The position numbers and the translations under genes were made by a program. A DNA stretch of 64,000 nt, from assembly GCF_002940945.1 (NCBI RefSeq), contig NZ_PNFV01000002.1, positions 124,001-188,000 on the forward strand, written 5' to 3'. The number at the start of each line of letters is the position of its first letter. The stretch's first letter is position 1. The notes beneath the pieces were generated by a model that was given only the letters and a program-made list of their open reading frames with translations, searched no databases and was not told where the DNA came from. This DNA comes from Limosilactobacillus pontis (GTDB lineage Bacteria > Bacillota > Bacilli > Lactobacillales > Lactobacillaceae). Of the stretch, positions 51,115-59,338 are shown in pieces.

Positions 51115-53019
51115 GTGGCAGTAGACAAAAAGATGATCAAAGATGACCTGTATGCAGCCGTTAACGGCGATTGGATCAAGGACGCTAAAATTCCAGATGA
51201 TAAACCGGCCACGGGAGGCTTTAACGACCTCGTGGATGAGATCGATAAGCAGATGATGGATGACTTCGATGCTTACGCTGACGATAAAAAAAAGTCGGAT
51301 GATCCGCGCTTCAACGAGATGATCAAGCTGTACAAGGTCGCTAAGAAGTTTGATTTCCGGAAGAAAGTCGGTCCCAAGGCTTTGCAGCGGGTGCTTAGCA
51401 GTGTCGCGGAACTCCAGTCTTACGCTGACTATCAGGCCCAGTGGCGTAACTGGGTCATGTTTGGACTGCCGTCACCGGTGAGCTTCGACATCGATGCCGA
51501 TATGAAGAATGCAACGGTTTACGCCCTCTTTGTCTCGTCCCCATCACTGATTCTGCCTGACAAGAGCTACTACACACCTGAAAAGCAGCAGGAACATGAC
51601 CAGCTGCTTAAACTGTGGACTGCCATGGTAGCAGCCTTGATGGATAAATTGGGCTATGACAAGGATGAGGCTACTCAGATCATTCAGCACGCTAAGGACT
51701 TCGATGCTCTCCTGGCGCCAAATGTCAAGAGTGCTGAGGAAGCTGCGGACTATAGCAAGATGTACAATCCACGGACGGTAGATGAGCTGGCGGCTTCGAC
51801 CGACCAACTAGACTTGGCTGGGGTGATCAAGCGTCTGATAGGCACGACACCAGAAAAGGTGATCGTGATGGAACCTGACTACTTCAAGGCACTCGACGGC
51901 ATCTTAAAGGACCACTTTGACCTGTTTAAGGACTGGGCGGTAGTCAACGTCATTCGTGACTATGCTAGTTACTTGGATGATGAGATGCGTGAGATCAATG
52001 GCCGTTACAGCCGGGCCCTGTCCGGCAGCAAGAAGCCGATTAGCCAGCGTAAATTTGCTTACTACCTGGCCCGTGACGTCTTTAGTCAGGTAGCCGGGGA
52101 CTATTACGGTAAAAAGTACTTCGGTCCCACAGCCAAGGCTGATGTTCATCAGATGGTTGAACGAATGGTGGGGGTCTATAAGAAGCGGCTGGCTGAAAAC
52201 GATTGGCTCAGCAAGGCAACTCGAGAGAAAGCCATTCTCAAGTTGGATAAACTCGGTATCCAGGTTGGCTACCCGGATAAGATTCCGGCGGTTTATGACC
52301 AACTCAAGATTGATGAGGGTGAATCCTTGATTGCTAACCTCAACCAGGTCAGCTACGTTAAGAATCAAGAGATGTTTGGGCGCTGGAACAAGCCGGTTGA
52401 CCGGATGCGGTGGGAGATGAGTGCCGCCACGGTCAACGCCTATTACCACCCCTTCAAGAACATCATTGTCTTCCCGGCTGCCATCCTGCAGGCTCCGTTC
52501 TACTCCTTGAAACAGACCAGCAGTCAGAACTATGGCGGTATTGGGGCCGTCATTGCCCATGAGATTTCCCATGCCTTTGACAATAATGGAGCTCTCTTTG
52601 ATGAATATGGGAACCTTAACAACTGGTGGACCAGTGAAGACTCTGCTCACTTCAAGCAACTGGCCCAACAGATGATCAAGGAATTTGACGGCCTGTCATA
52701 TGCTGGCGGGAAGGTTAACGGGAAGCTGACCGTTTCTGAGAACATCGCCGATGGTGGCGGTCTGTCTTGTGCCCTTGAGGCGGCCAAGGAAGAGGACGAC
52801 TTCAGCGCTACGGAATTCTTCATCAACTGGGCTACGATCTGGCGGATGAAGGCTACCACACAGTATGAACAGCTCCTTCTATCGATCGATGTTCACGCTC
52901 CGCAAAAGCTTCGGGCTAACGTCCAGGCAGAGAATTTGGCCGACTTCTACAAGGCGTTTGATATTCAGCCAGGCGACAAGATGTATAAGGCACCGGAGGA
53001 CCGGGTAAACATTTGGTAG
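51115..53019 (+). CDS. pepO: PepO-type M13 endopeptidase
   Basis: A 634-residue neprilysin-like zinc metallopeptidase. The zinc motif HEISHAFD starts at residue 482 (HExxH 482-486), the third ligand is in SENIADGGGL (Glu), and NAYYHPFKNIIVFPAAILQ supplies the upstream substrate-binding segment (NAYY). The protein lacks a signal peptide, as normal for PepO in lactobacilli: it cleaves oligopeptides of casein size inside the cell. The start is GTG, seven bases after AAGGAGG. TATAAT at 51078-51083 is the likely -10, with a poor -35. Confidence 0.95.
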   Translation: MAVDKKMIKDDLYAAVNGDWIKDAKIPDDKPATGGFNDLVDEIDKQMMDDFDAYADDKKKSDDPRFNEMIKLYKVAKKFDFRKKVGPKALQRVLSSVAELQSYADYQAQWRNWVMFGLPSPVSFDIDADMKNATVYALFVSSPSLILPDKSYYTPEKQQEHDQLLKLWTAMVAALMDKLGYDKDEATQIIQHAKDFDALLAPNVKSAEEAADYSKMYNPRTVDELAASTDQLDLAGVIKRLIGTTPEKVIVMEPDYFKALDGILKDHFDLFKDWAVVNVIRDYASYLDDEMREINGRYSRALSGSKKPISQRKFAYYLARDVFSQVAGDYYGKKYFGPTAKADVHQMVERMVGVYKKRLAENDWLSKATREKAILKLDKLGIQVGYPDKIPAVYDQLKIDEGESLIANLNQVSYVKNQEMFGRWNKPVDRMRWEMSAATVNAYYHPFKNIIVFPAAILQAPFYSLKQTSSQNYGGIGAVIAHEISHAFDNNGALFDEYGNLNNWWTSEDSAHFKQLAQQMIKEFDGLSYAGGKVNGKLTVSENIADGGGLSCALEAAKEEDDFSATEFFINWATIWRMKATTQYEQLLLSIDVHAPQKLRANVQAENLADFYKAFDIQPGDKMYKAPEDRVNIW

Positions 53020-53026
53020 AATTAGA

Positions 53027-53067
53027 AAAACACTGAGTCTCAGATTATAAGCGCTCAGTGTTTTTTT
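53027..53067 (+). terminator. pepO terminator
   Basis: AAAAACACTGAG / CTCAGTGTTTTT stem with a T run. Confidence 0.88.
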
Positions 53068-53087
53068 GATGGTCTGAAAAGGATAGC

Positions 53088-53143
53088 GTGACAATTTCAC
53101 TTGCTCCCGGTATCGTAATAGTCAAGAATTATTTCCCGGGAAA
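53088..53143 (+). promoter_or_regulatory. XRE gene promoter and TTTCCCGGGAAA palindrome
   Basis: GTGACA (53088-53093), a 17-bp spacer and TATCGT (53111-53116) make a weak promoter. The 12-bp perfect palindrome TTTCCCGGGAAA follows at 53132-53143, close to the transcription start and 27 bp before the start codon. The same core occurs at 35029-35040. It is a candidate operator for the XRE regulator itself. Confidence 0.45.
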
Positions 53144-53169
53144 ACAATTTGCTTTCAGGAGGGCACGTG

Positions 53170-53808
53170 ATGGAATTTGCAACGAAAATAAAAAACTATC
53201 GTCGGCAGAATGGCTGGACTCAGCAAGTCGTGGCGGAGAAGCTTAGTGTTTCGCGTAAAACGATCTCAAGCTGGGAAAACGGTCGCTCCTATCCCGATAT
53301 TTTCATGCTAGTCCAGCTCAGTGACCTCTATCATGTTAGTTTAGACAACCTATTGAGGGAGGATCACGAGATGATTGATAATTACAAACATGATCACGTT
53401 ATCAATGCTAAACAAGACCGTACCTTTGTTATTTCGTATATAATTAATGTCGTAGCGAGTCTGTATTTCCTATGCCATTCAATGATCGGAACGGGATGGA
53501 TTAACCAGTTGCATCCAGGATGGCGGATGTTGGCCGGTATCCTGATTGGTTTGATGTCGGTTAATATCTACTTCTTATTGAGTAGGGTTGAGTGGAAGTC
53601 GATGAGCCGATCCACCAAGGTGGGAGCAATAATGACATTTATTGTTGTGCTGACTTTCTTGCTTAAGTTGGACACGGTGGAACTTCCCAAGAGTTCCTAT
53701 CAATTCGGCGTAGGGGTTGGCCATGGCTTTGTCGGGGCGTTATCAGCTCTGTCAATCGTGGAGACAATCTGGTTGTACCACCAATTTAAAAAACGAAAGG
53801 ATCATTAG
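53170..53808 (+). CDS. XRE-family regulator with four membrane helices
   Basis: A 212-residue protein. The N-terminal XRE helix-turn-helix (NGWTQQVVAEKLSVSRKTIS and SWENGRSYPD) ends near residue 65, and four hydrophobic helices follow (about 90-110, 120-140, 155-172 and 185-205). Such membrane-linked XRE proteins may sense a membrane signal and release or hold DNA binding. ATG 53170 follows AGGAGGG at seven bases; an in-frame GTG at 53167 is possible. Two bases separate its stop from the macrodomain gene, so the two form an operon. Confidence 0.82.
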   Translation: MEFATKIKNYRRQNGWTQQVVAEKLSVSRKTISSWENGRSYPDIFMLVQLSDLYHVSLDNLLREDHEMIDNYKHDHVINAKQDRTFVISYIINVVASLYFLCHSMIGTGWINQLHPGWRMLAGILIGLMSVNIYFLLSRVEWKSMSRSTKVGAIMTFIVVLTFLLKLDTVELPKSSYQFGVGVGHGFVGALSALSIVETIWLYHQFKKRKDH

Positions 53809-53810
53809 CA

Positions 53811-54311
53811 ATGGCAGAAATTAAACTAGTTCAGGGTGACATTACCAAGGCCAAGGTCGATGCCATCGTTAACGCGGCCAATACGACCTTGATGGGTGGC
53901 GGTGGTGTCGATGGGGCTATCCACCGGGCAGCTGGGCCAGGATTGTATCTGGCCTGTCGGAAGTTTAACGGTTGCCCGACAGGGGAGGCGCGGATTACCG
54001 GTGGCTTCAACCTACCTGCCAAGTATATTATTCATACGCCGGGCCCTATCTGGCATGGTGGTAATGGGAAGGAACGTCAGCTGCTGGCGAACTCCTACCG
54101 CAACAGTCTTCTGTTGGCTGAGGAGAACAACTGCCAGACAGTGGCTTTTCCATCGATCAGTACCGGGGTCTACGCTTTTCCACTGGAGATTGCAGCCCCA
54201 ATCGCCTTGAGTACAATTCGTAACTTTCTGGAAAATGCCAAGGTAGTCAGGGAAGTTACGATGGTCTGCTTTGATCCACAGACGCTGGCGGCTTACCGTC
54301 GGGCACGATAG
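53811..54311 (+). CDS. Macrodomain protein (YmdB-type ADP-ribose deacetylase-like)
   Basis: A 166-residue single macrodomain. IKLVQGDITKAKVDAIVNAANTTLMGGGGVDGAIHRAAG contains the ADP-ribose-binding segments (GDIT, VNAAN, GGGGVDGAI), and FPSISTGVYAFPLEIAA supplies the phosphate-binding loop. These residues are those of YmdB-type O-acetyl-ADP-ribose deacetylases and mono-ADP-ribosyl hydrolases. It sits in an operon behind a membrane XRE regulator. ADP-ribosylation reversal or NAD metabolism is the probable role; no ADP-ribosyltransferase or sirtuin is visible nearby. Confidence 0.92.
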   Translation: MAEIKLVQGDITKAKVDAIVNAANTTLMGGGGVDGAIHRAAGPGLYLACRKFNGCPTGEARITGGFNLPAKYIIHTPGPIWHGGNGKERQLLANSYRNSLLLAEENNCQTVAFPSISTGVYAFPLEIAAPIALSTIRNFLENAKVVREVTMVCFDPQTLAAYRRAR

Positions 54312-54346
54312 TAAAAAGGACTTGCTTGAAAAACAAGTCCTTTTTA
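54312..54346. terminator. Bidirectional terminator
   Basis: AAAAAGGACTTG / CAAGTCCTTTTT perfect stem between the macrodomain gene and the convergent SemiSWEET gene. Confidence 0.88.
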
Positions 54347-54631
54347 CTAGTGAATGAATGCCGTAATGAAGGTAATCGCACCAAAAATAATACCAGGGAA
54401 GTTAGCGATGACAACTGGCCAGTCCTTGTCCGGCTTGAGCCAGCCATAAGCAACCCAGAGGGAGGCATTGATGGCGGCGCAGATTGGCTGGAGGGGCGAT
54501 ACCGGGTGACCAGTAAAGTTAAGTACAATTTGATCGATATAGGAAGCGTACATGATTAGACAGGCAATTGTGGCGATGTTACCAATCAGCTTTGCTTCGC
54601 GCCAACGTTTTACAACTTCTTTATTATCCAT
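54347..54631 (-). CDS. SemiSWEET-family sugar transporter subunit (paralogue 1)
   Basis: A 94-residue three-helix membrane protein of the SemiSWEET (MtN3/PQ-loop) family. The family's PQ pair reads YIDQIVLN here: Asp33-Gln34, so the Pro hinge is lost. SPLQPICAAINASLWVAYGW and VIANFPGIIFGAITF are conserved helix 2 and 3 segments; Trp59 and Asn78 correspond to sugar-facing positions of the family. SemiSWEETs work as dimers that carry glucose or sucrose down a gradient. It is divergent from a LacI regulator (68-bp gap) and paralogous to the gene at 58108. GAGGT precedes the ATG eight bases away. Confidence 0.87.
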   Translation of the reverse strand: MDNKEVVKRWREAKLIGNIATIACLIMYASYIDQIVLNFTGHPVSPLQPICAAINASLWVAYGWLKPDKDWPVVIANFPGIIFGAITFITAFIH

Positions 54632-54699
54632 AGATGATACCTCGCTGTGTCTTACAAAATGTTATAATAAAAGCAATTCTTTAAAATCGGGTGAAAAAT

Positions 54700-55683
54700 A
54701 TGGCCAAAAAGCCAGTCAAAATAGACGATGTTGCGCGTGAGGCCGGAGTCTCCAAGACAACGGTATCTCGGGTACTTAACCAGCGCGGTTATCTGAGCGA
54801 CGAAACGATTGCCAAGGTCCAACAGGCAATGGAAAAGCTTAACTACCGTCCCAACGCTATCGCACGTCAACTATACAAGCAGGAGACCAAGCTGGTCGGG
54901 CTAATCTTTCCAACCATTGATGACCCCTTCTTCGGTCAGCTAGAGGCTGCCTTGGAGAACGAGCTGTACCGGCGTGGGTACAAGGTCCTGATGGGTAATA
55001 GCCAGAACAATCCAGAGAAGGAACGCAGCTTTTTACGTCAGCTTCTTAATCGGCAGGTCGATGGGTTGATCGTGGGAGCCCACAACCAGGCTATCAATGA
55101 ATACCAACGGACTAGTCTGCCAATTGTATCAATTGAACAGATTGTCAGTCGAAACGTACCAGTGGTGGCCTCCGACAATTATAACGGGGGGCTGCTCGCC
55201 ACGCAACGGTTACTGGATGATGGTTGCCAACATATCATCCACACCAACTATCCTGAGGACATTCCAACACCTAACCACGAGCGGCGCTTAGCCTATGAGG
55301 ATCTGTTACGCCAGCACGGGCAAACGCCGATTACCTATCACATCAGCTTTGATGATCCGGTCGCCAAGAAGCGGGCGATCATTCGACAGATCTTCAGAGA
55401 TCATCCTGAAGTAGACGGAATCTTCGCGGATAACGATACCAATGCTGGACTGATCATGAATATCGCTGGCGAGTTCAAACGTCTGATTCCAGAGGACCTG
55501 CGGGTGGTCGGCTACGATGGGGCTAACGCGACGCGGGTCTTATTACCACAGTTGACCACGATCCAGCAGCCCATTGATCAGATGGCTAAGCGGGCAGTGG
55601 CTATGCTCCAAGCCCGGATCAACGGTGAGCAAGTAAGCTCAACAATGTTGCCGGTAAAGATTATCGATGGAGGGACAGCCTAG
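54700..55683 (+). CDS. LacI-family repressor of the sugar module (ScrR-like)
   Basis: A 327-residue LacI/GalR regulator. VKIDDVAREAGVSKTTVSRVLNQRG is the helix-turn-helix, NYRPNAIARQLYKQ the hinge helix, then LIFPTIDDPFFGQLEAALE and NRQVDGLIVGAHNQ of the effector domain. Its build is closest to ScrR-like sucrose/fructose repressors, and its neighbours (pgi, fructokinase, SemiSWEETs) fit. ATG 54700 is chosen (GGTGA seven bases upstream); an in-frame GTG at 54691 is possible. TATAAT at 54663-54668 is a likely -10. The perfect palindrome in front of pgi is its most likely binding site. Confidence 0.88.
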   Translation: MAKKPVKIDDVAREAGVSKTTVSRVLNQRGYLSDETIAKVQQAMEKLNYRPNAIARQLYKQETKLVGLIFPTIDDPFFGQLEAALENELYRRGYKVLMGNSQNNPEKERSFLRQLLNRQVDGLIVGAHNQAINEYQRTSLPIVSIEQIVSRNVPVVASDNYNGGLLATQRLLDDGCQHIIHTNYPEDIPTPNHERRLAYEDLLRQHGQTPITYHISFDDPVAKKRAIIRQIFRDHPEVDGIFADNDTNAGLIMNIAGEFKRLIPEDLRVVGYDGANATRVLLPQLTTIQQPIDQMAKRAVAMLQARINGEQVSSTMLPVKIIDGGTA

Positions 55684-55715
55684 CGCTGTTCTTTTTTATT
55701 GTATAAAATAAATTC

Positions 55716-55739
55716 TTTATGTCAACCGGTTGACATAAA
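55716..55739. promoter_or_regulatory. 24-bp perfect palindrome, probable LacI operator
   Basis: TTTATGTCAACC and its exact reverse complement meet at 55727/55728 with no spacer. The central GTCAACCGGTTGAC has the CG centre and even spacing typical of LacI-family operators. TTGACA at 55730-55735 inside it may be the -35 of the pgi promoter, so a bound repressor would block RNA polymerase directly. Confidence 0.75.
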
Positions 55740-55742
55740 ATG

Positions 55743-55788
55743 TGGAAAGCGCTACCATAATAACTGTTGAAACAAGGAAACGTTTTCT
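55743..55788. promoter_or_regulatory. Two cre-like sites upstream of pgi
   Basis: TGGAAAGCGCTACCA (55743-55757) and AGGAAACGTTTTCT (55775-55788) both fit the relaxed CcpA cre pattern. They lie between the LacI palindrome and the pgi start, so the operon would also be under carbon catabolite control. Confidence 0.55.
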
Positions 55789-55828
55789 GGAAACCTTAGA
55801 ATAATTTTTAAAAAAGAGGGACTTTATC

Positions 55829-57187
55829 ATGACGCACGTTTCATTAGATAAGCAAGGACTAAAGCAGTTTATTAACGATAACGAACTAGGTGAGATGCAG
55901 GCGATGGTCAACGCCGCTGACGATGAGCTCCGTAATGGGACTGGAGCCGGGGCCGACTTCCGTGACTGGCTCCATCTGCCAAGTGATTATAACAAGGATG
56001 AGTTCGAGCGAATCAAGGCAGCCGCTAAGAAAATCCAGGCCGACTCCGATATTCTCGTGGTGATTGGGATCGGTGGTTCCTACCTGGGAGCTCAGATGGC
56101 GATTGACTTTCTCCATAATACCTTCTACCAGGCCCAGAATGCCAAGGACCGGAAGTACCCATTGGTTATCTTTGCCGGCAATTCCCTGAGTTCCACCTAC
56201 GTTCACGACCTGATTCAACTGATTGGTGATAAGGACTTCTCTATTAATATCGTTTCCAAGTCTGGGACAACTACGGAACCATCAATCGCTTTCCGGATCT
56301 TCAAGCAGAAGTTAATTGAAAAGTATGGTGAGGCAGCAGCCAACAAGCGGATCTATGCGACGACCGATAAGGCCAAAGGAGCATTGAAGACTGAGGCTGA
56401 TGCTAACGGCTATGAATCCTTCGTTATTCCAGATGGTGTCGGTGGTCGTTACTCGGTCCTCTGCCCAGTTGGTTTGCTACCAATCGCCGTCTCTGGCGGT
56501 GACATTGATAAGCTGATGGAAGGGGCTGCCCAGGCCGAGAAAGACTTTGTCAACCCGGACCTGACCAAGAACGAAGCTTACCAATATGCTGCCTACCGGA
56601 ATATCCTTTACCGGAAGGGCTATACGACCGAACTTTTGGAGAACTACGAGCCAAACATGCGGATGTTTGCCGAATGGTGGAAGCAGCTGGCCGGTGAGTC
56701 CGAAGGAAAGGACCACAAGGGAATCTATCCGTCCAGTGCCAACTTCACCACTGATCTTCACTCCTTGGGGCAGTACATCCAAGAGGGACGGCGTTTCCTG
56801 ATGGAGACGGTGGTCAAGCTCGATAAGCCAAACTACGACGTCGAGATTCCAAGCGAGGATGATAACCTCGACGGTCTGCAATACCTGGAAGGTAAGACGA
56901 TGGACTTCGCCAATACCAAGGCCTATGAGGCGGTAGTGGCTGCCCACACTGCCGGAGGGGTACCGGTTATGACCGTTCATATCCCAGAAGAGAACGAGTA
57001 TACTCTCGGTTACCTAATTTACTTCTTTGAGGTAGCAATGGGGATTTCTGGTTACCTCAACGGGATTAATCCGTTCAATCAACCAGGAGTTGAGGCCTAC
57101 AAGGTCAACATGTTCGGCCTGTTGGGCAAGCCCGGGTACGAAGAGATCGGCAAAAAATTGCGTGCCGAGATGGATGAGAACAAGTAA
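55829..57187 (+). CDS. pgi: Glucose-6-phosphate isomerase
   Basis: A 452-residue [22 protein letters not shown] (phosphate region), [15 protein letters not shown] (phosphate-binding SGTTTE, near 145) and [19 protein letters not shown] (Arg of the active site) are the family hallmarks; [17 protein letters not shown] with the active Glu follows. It interconverts F6P and G6P. In a heterofermenter F6P from fructose must become G6P to enter the phosphoketolase path, so pgi next to fructokinase makes sense. RBS AAAAGAGGGAC precedes the ATG. Confidence 0.96.
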   Translation: MTHVSLDKQGLKQFINDNELGEMQAMVNAADDELRNGTGAGADFRDWLHLPSDYNKDEFERIKAAAKKIQADSDILVVIGIGGSYLGAQMAIDFLHNTFYQAQNAKDRKYPLVIFAGNSLSSTYVHDLIQLIGDKDFSINIVSKSGTTTEPSIAFRIFKQKLIEKYGEAAANKRIYATTDKAKGALKTEADANGYESFVIPDGVGGRYSVLCPVGLLPIAVSGGDIDKLMEGAAQAEKDFVNPDLTKNEAYQYAAYRNILYRKGYTTELLENYEPNMRMFAEWWKQLAGESEGKDHKGIYPSSANFTTDLHSLGQYIQEGRRFLMETVVKLDKPNYDVEIPSEDDNLDGLQYLEGKTMDFANTKAYEAVVAAHTAGGVPVMTVHIPEENEYTLGYLIYFFEVAMGISGYLNGINPFNQPGVEAYKVNMFGLLGKPGYEEIGKKLRAEMDENK

Positions 57188-57205
57188 GTTGAGGAGGAAA
57201 AGCCA

Positions 57206-58084
57206 ATGTTGTTAGGAAGTATTGAAGCCGGCGGGACCAAGTTTGTCTGTGCGGTCGGCAATATTAATTATCAGGTTCAAGATTCAATTCACATTCCGAC
57301 CACGACCCCAGAAGAGACGATTCAGAAGTGTATTGATTGGTTTGACCAGTACAAGGACAAACTGTCTGCCATTGGGATCGCCTCATTCGGGCCAATTGAG
57401 ATCCGAAAGAGTTCGCCTAAGTACGGCTACATTACCAATACCCCGAAGAAGGGCTGGGCGGACACTGACTTTGTGGGCCCGATCAAGAAGCACTTCAACA
57501 TTCCCATCGCCTGGACTACGGATGTCAACGGGTCAGCCTATGGTGAATATGTCCTCTCAACCCTGTTTAACAAGCGGATCAACTCCCTGGTCTACTACAC
57601 GATCGGGACTGGCTGCGGGGCTGGTGCTGTCATTGACGGGAAGTTCGTCGGTGAACTCGGCCACCCTGAGATGGGCCATATCCGCTTGAAGCGCCACCCC
57701 GACGACTTGGACTTTAAGGGTATCTGCCCGTTCCACGGCGATTGCTTGGAAGGCCTGGTTTCCGGCCCAACCTTTGAAGCACGTACTGGCAAAAAGGGGC
57801 AGGATGTACCGCTGACTGACCATGTTTGGGACATCATGGCCTACTATGTTGCCCAAGCGGCCCTTGATACCACCTTGATGTTCCGACCTGGTCAGATCGT
57901 TTTCGGTGGTGGCGTCGTCAGTGAAGACTTCCTGAAGAAGGTTCGGCGCGAATTCAAGAAATTACTGAACAACTATGTCGATGTGGGCAACGTCGACGAA
58001 TACATTACAATGCCACTGGCCCAGCACAATGGTTCTGCCACAATCGGGGACTTTGCATTGGCCTTGAAGGCTGCAACAAATTGA
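57206..58084 (+). CDS. scrK: ROK-family fructokinase
   Basis: A 292-residue ROK sugar kinase of the fructokinase group. SIEAGGTKFVCAVG is the ATP-binding start (DxGGTK type with Glu), YYTIGTGCGAGAVIDG holds the GTGxG(A) loop, and GHPEMGHIRLKRHPDD with KGICPFHGDCLEGL forms the zinc-binding H-x-C-x-H-x-C site. It phosphorylates fructose at position 6. GAGGAGG precedes the ATG, 18 bases after pgi, and the SemiSWEET gene follows 23 bases later: one operon. Confidence 0.94.
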   Translation: MLLGSIEAGGTKFVCAVGNINYQVQDSIHIPTTTPEETIQKCIDWFDQYKDKLSAIGIASFGPIEIRKSSPKYGYITNTPKKGWADTDFVGPIKKHFNIPIAWTTDVNGSAYGEYVLSTLFNKRINSLVYYTIGTGCGAGAVIDGKFVGELGHPEMGHIRLKRHPDDLDFKGICPFHGDCLEGLVSGPTFEARTGKKGQDVPLTDHVWDIMAYYVAQAALDTTLMFRPGQIVFGGGVVSEDFLKKVRREFKKLLNNYVDVGNVDEYITMPLAQHNGSATIGDFALALKAATN

Positions 58085-58107
58085 TTTAGAAAGAGAGGGA
58101 ACAATTT

Positions 58108-58371
58108 ATGAAGGAAACTAAATTTATCCGGGTTTTGAGCGTAATTGCGAGTGTCATTGCTGTCTGCATGTATGTTTCGTATATTCCACAGATCATCAAC
58201 AACCTTCATGGCGCCTATTGTGCACCACTACAACCGTTTGTTGCAGGTCTGAATTGTACCCTCTGGTCAATCTATGCCTGGTTTAAGAGCGAACGGGATT
58301 GGGCTGTATTTGTGGCTAATTTTCCTGGGATCTTCTTCGGGTTCATCACGTTTTTTACTGCCTTACACTAA
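58108..58371 (+). CDS. SemiSWEET-family sugar transporter subunit (paralogue 2)
   Basis: An 87-residue three-helix protein of the SemiSWEET family with the canonical PQ hinge (YIPQIINN, Pro27-Gln28). LQPFVAGLNCTLWSIYAWFK (helix 2) and VFVANFPGIFFGFITFF (helix 3) match paralogue 1 at 54347. It is cotranscribed with pgi and scrK, so it should carry a sugar that is turned into fructose or is fructose itself. AGAGAGGG precedes the ATG. It is followed by a small TTGCTT/AAGCAA hairpin (58406-58420). Confidence 0.88.
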   Translation: MKETKFIRVLSVIASVIAVCMYVSYIPQIINNLHGAYCAPLQPFVAGLNCTLWSIYAWFKSERDWAVFVANFPGIFFGFITFFTALH

Positions 58372-58426
58372 AAAAGATATTTACTAAAACACCCATACAT
58401 AAGTGCTTGCTTTTTAAGCAACAGTA

Positions 58427-58479
58427 GGGAAAGCGAGACAGAACTAGTTTACTAGTTCGTTTTCGAATCCCCGTAAGCA
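58427..58479 (+). repeat. Structured 3'-region element, copy 2
   Basis: 53 nt shared with 45302-45352, with changes that keep the folding: outer GGGA/TCCC and inner AACTAG-TTTA-CTAGTT (perfect in this copy). It lies just after the SemiSWEET gene and immediately before a strong terminator, as copy 1 does after hisS. Confidence 0.75.
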
Positions 58480-58481
58480 TG

Positions 58482-58518
58482 AAGGGGCCTCCAGCGTTTA
58501 GACGCTGGAGGCCCTTTT
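58482..58518. terminator. Strong terminator after the sugar operon
   Basis: AGGGGCCTCCAGCGT / ACGCTGGAGGCCCCT is a 15-bp GC-rich stem with a TTTT tail, between the SemiSWEET gene and the convergent birA gene. Confidence 0.92.
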
Positions 58519-58540
58519 GTGTGTTACTCCATGTTTCTGC

Positions 58541-59338
58541 TTAAAAAATTACCTTGGTAACATCCCCGCTTGCCAGGTGGTGAAGCCGGTGCTGGTCGTC
58601 TTCGATCACTAGCCTAGCGTGGTCATCAATAGTTATGACTGTGCCGAGAATGACAGTGTGGTTTATGACTACCCGGACACAGTGACCAATCAATAGGGAA
58701 TGCGCACGGTAATCCGTCAATAATTGTCCATCCTGATAGTGAAAAATGGTGTAAGTGAGCTGGTCGAGAAGGGCGGCCGCCAGCCGGTTGCGATCGACCG
58801 ACCTGGTGGGATCGATGGCCCGGGCTATGGATTGTAACTTGTTAGGAAAGGTTGTGGTGGTCAGGTTAATGCCAATGCCGAGCACGCAGCAGGACTGATC
58901 AAGTGCTGGGCAATAAATTAGTTCGTTCAAGATTCCAGCAACCTTTTGCTGTTCGATGTATAGGTCATTGACCCACTTTAGCCGAAAGTCATGGTACGGG
59001 TAGAAGGTATGGAGGGCCCGGCGGATTGCTACGGCAACGCCGGTAGTAAAAAGGCCGATGTTAGCCAGTTGTGGGCTAAGTCGTGGTGGTAGGACCAGAC
59101 TGAAGTAGAGCCCAGTGTTCTTGGGGGCGTAAAAAGGCCGGTCTCCCTTGCCGTAGGCCGCGGTCTGCTGGTCAGCAAAGAAGGCGATTGATTTGTTTGG
59201 CCGTTGGTTTTTGACGTAGTGGCGGGCTAGTAATTGGGTTGAGGGGGTAGTTGCTTTCACGACCACCTGACCGTTAAAACGTGAACAAAAAAGACTTATC
59301 GCGCGTGTTGATAAGTCCTTGCTTTTAGGTATATTCAT
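58541..59338 (-). CDS. birA: Biotin--[acetyl-CoA-carboxylase] ligase
   Basis: A 265-residue BPL without an N-terminal HTH. QTAAYGKGDRPFYAPKNTGLYFS holds the biotinyl-AMP loop (usual GRGRxxR; here YGKGDR, Arg2 changed to Lys), and FRLKWVNDLYIEQQKVAGIL holds the KWPNDI-type biotin site with Lys. It adds biotin to AccB (Lys in EAMKM). Start ATG 59338 overlaps the fabI stop (TGATG), so it is coupled to fabI; AAGGGAG lies 13 bases upstream. It ends the operon. Confidence 0.92.
   Translation of the reverse strand: MNIPKSKDLSTRAISLFCSRFNGQVVVKATTPSTQLLARHYVKNQRPNKSIAFFADQQTAAYGKGDRPFYAPKNTGLYFSLVLPPRLSPQLANIGLFTTGVAVAIRRALHTFYPYHDFRLKWVNDLYIEQQKVAGILNELIYCPALDQSCCVLGIGINLTTTTFPNKLQSIARAIDPTRSVDRNRLAAALLDQLTYTIFHYQDGQLLTDYRAHSLLIGHCVRVVINHTVILGTVITIDDHARLVIEDDQHRLHHLASGDVTKVIF

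Noticed and set aside
51904..52668. 254-residue minus-strand open frame inside pepO
   Set aside because: It is antisense to the conserved peptidase core and has no RBS or recognisable domain.
54347..58371. Sugar module as a mobile island
   Set aside because: No integrase, terminal repeats or clear composition change were seen at its edges.
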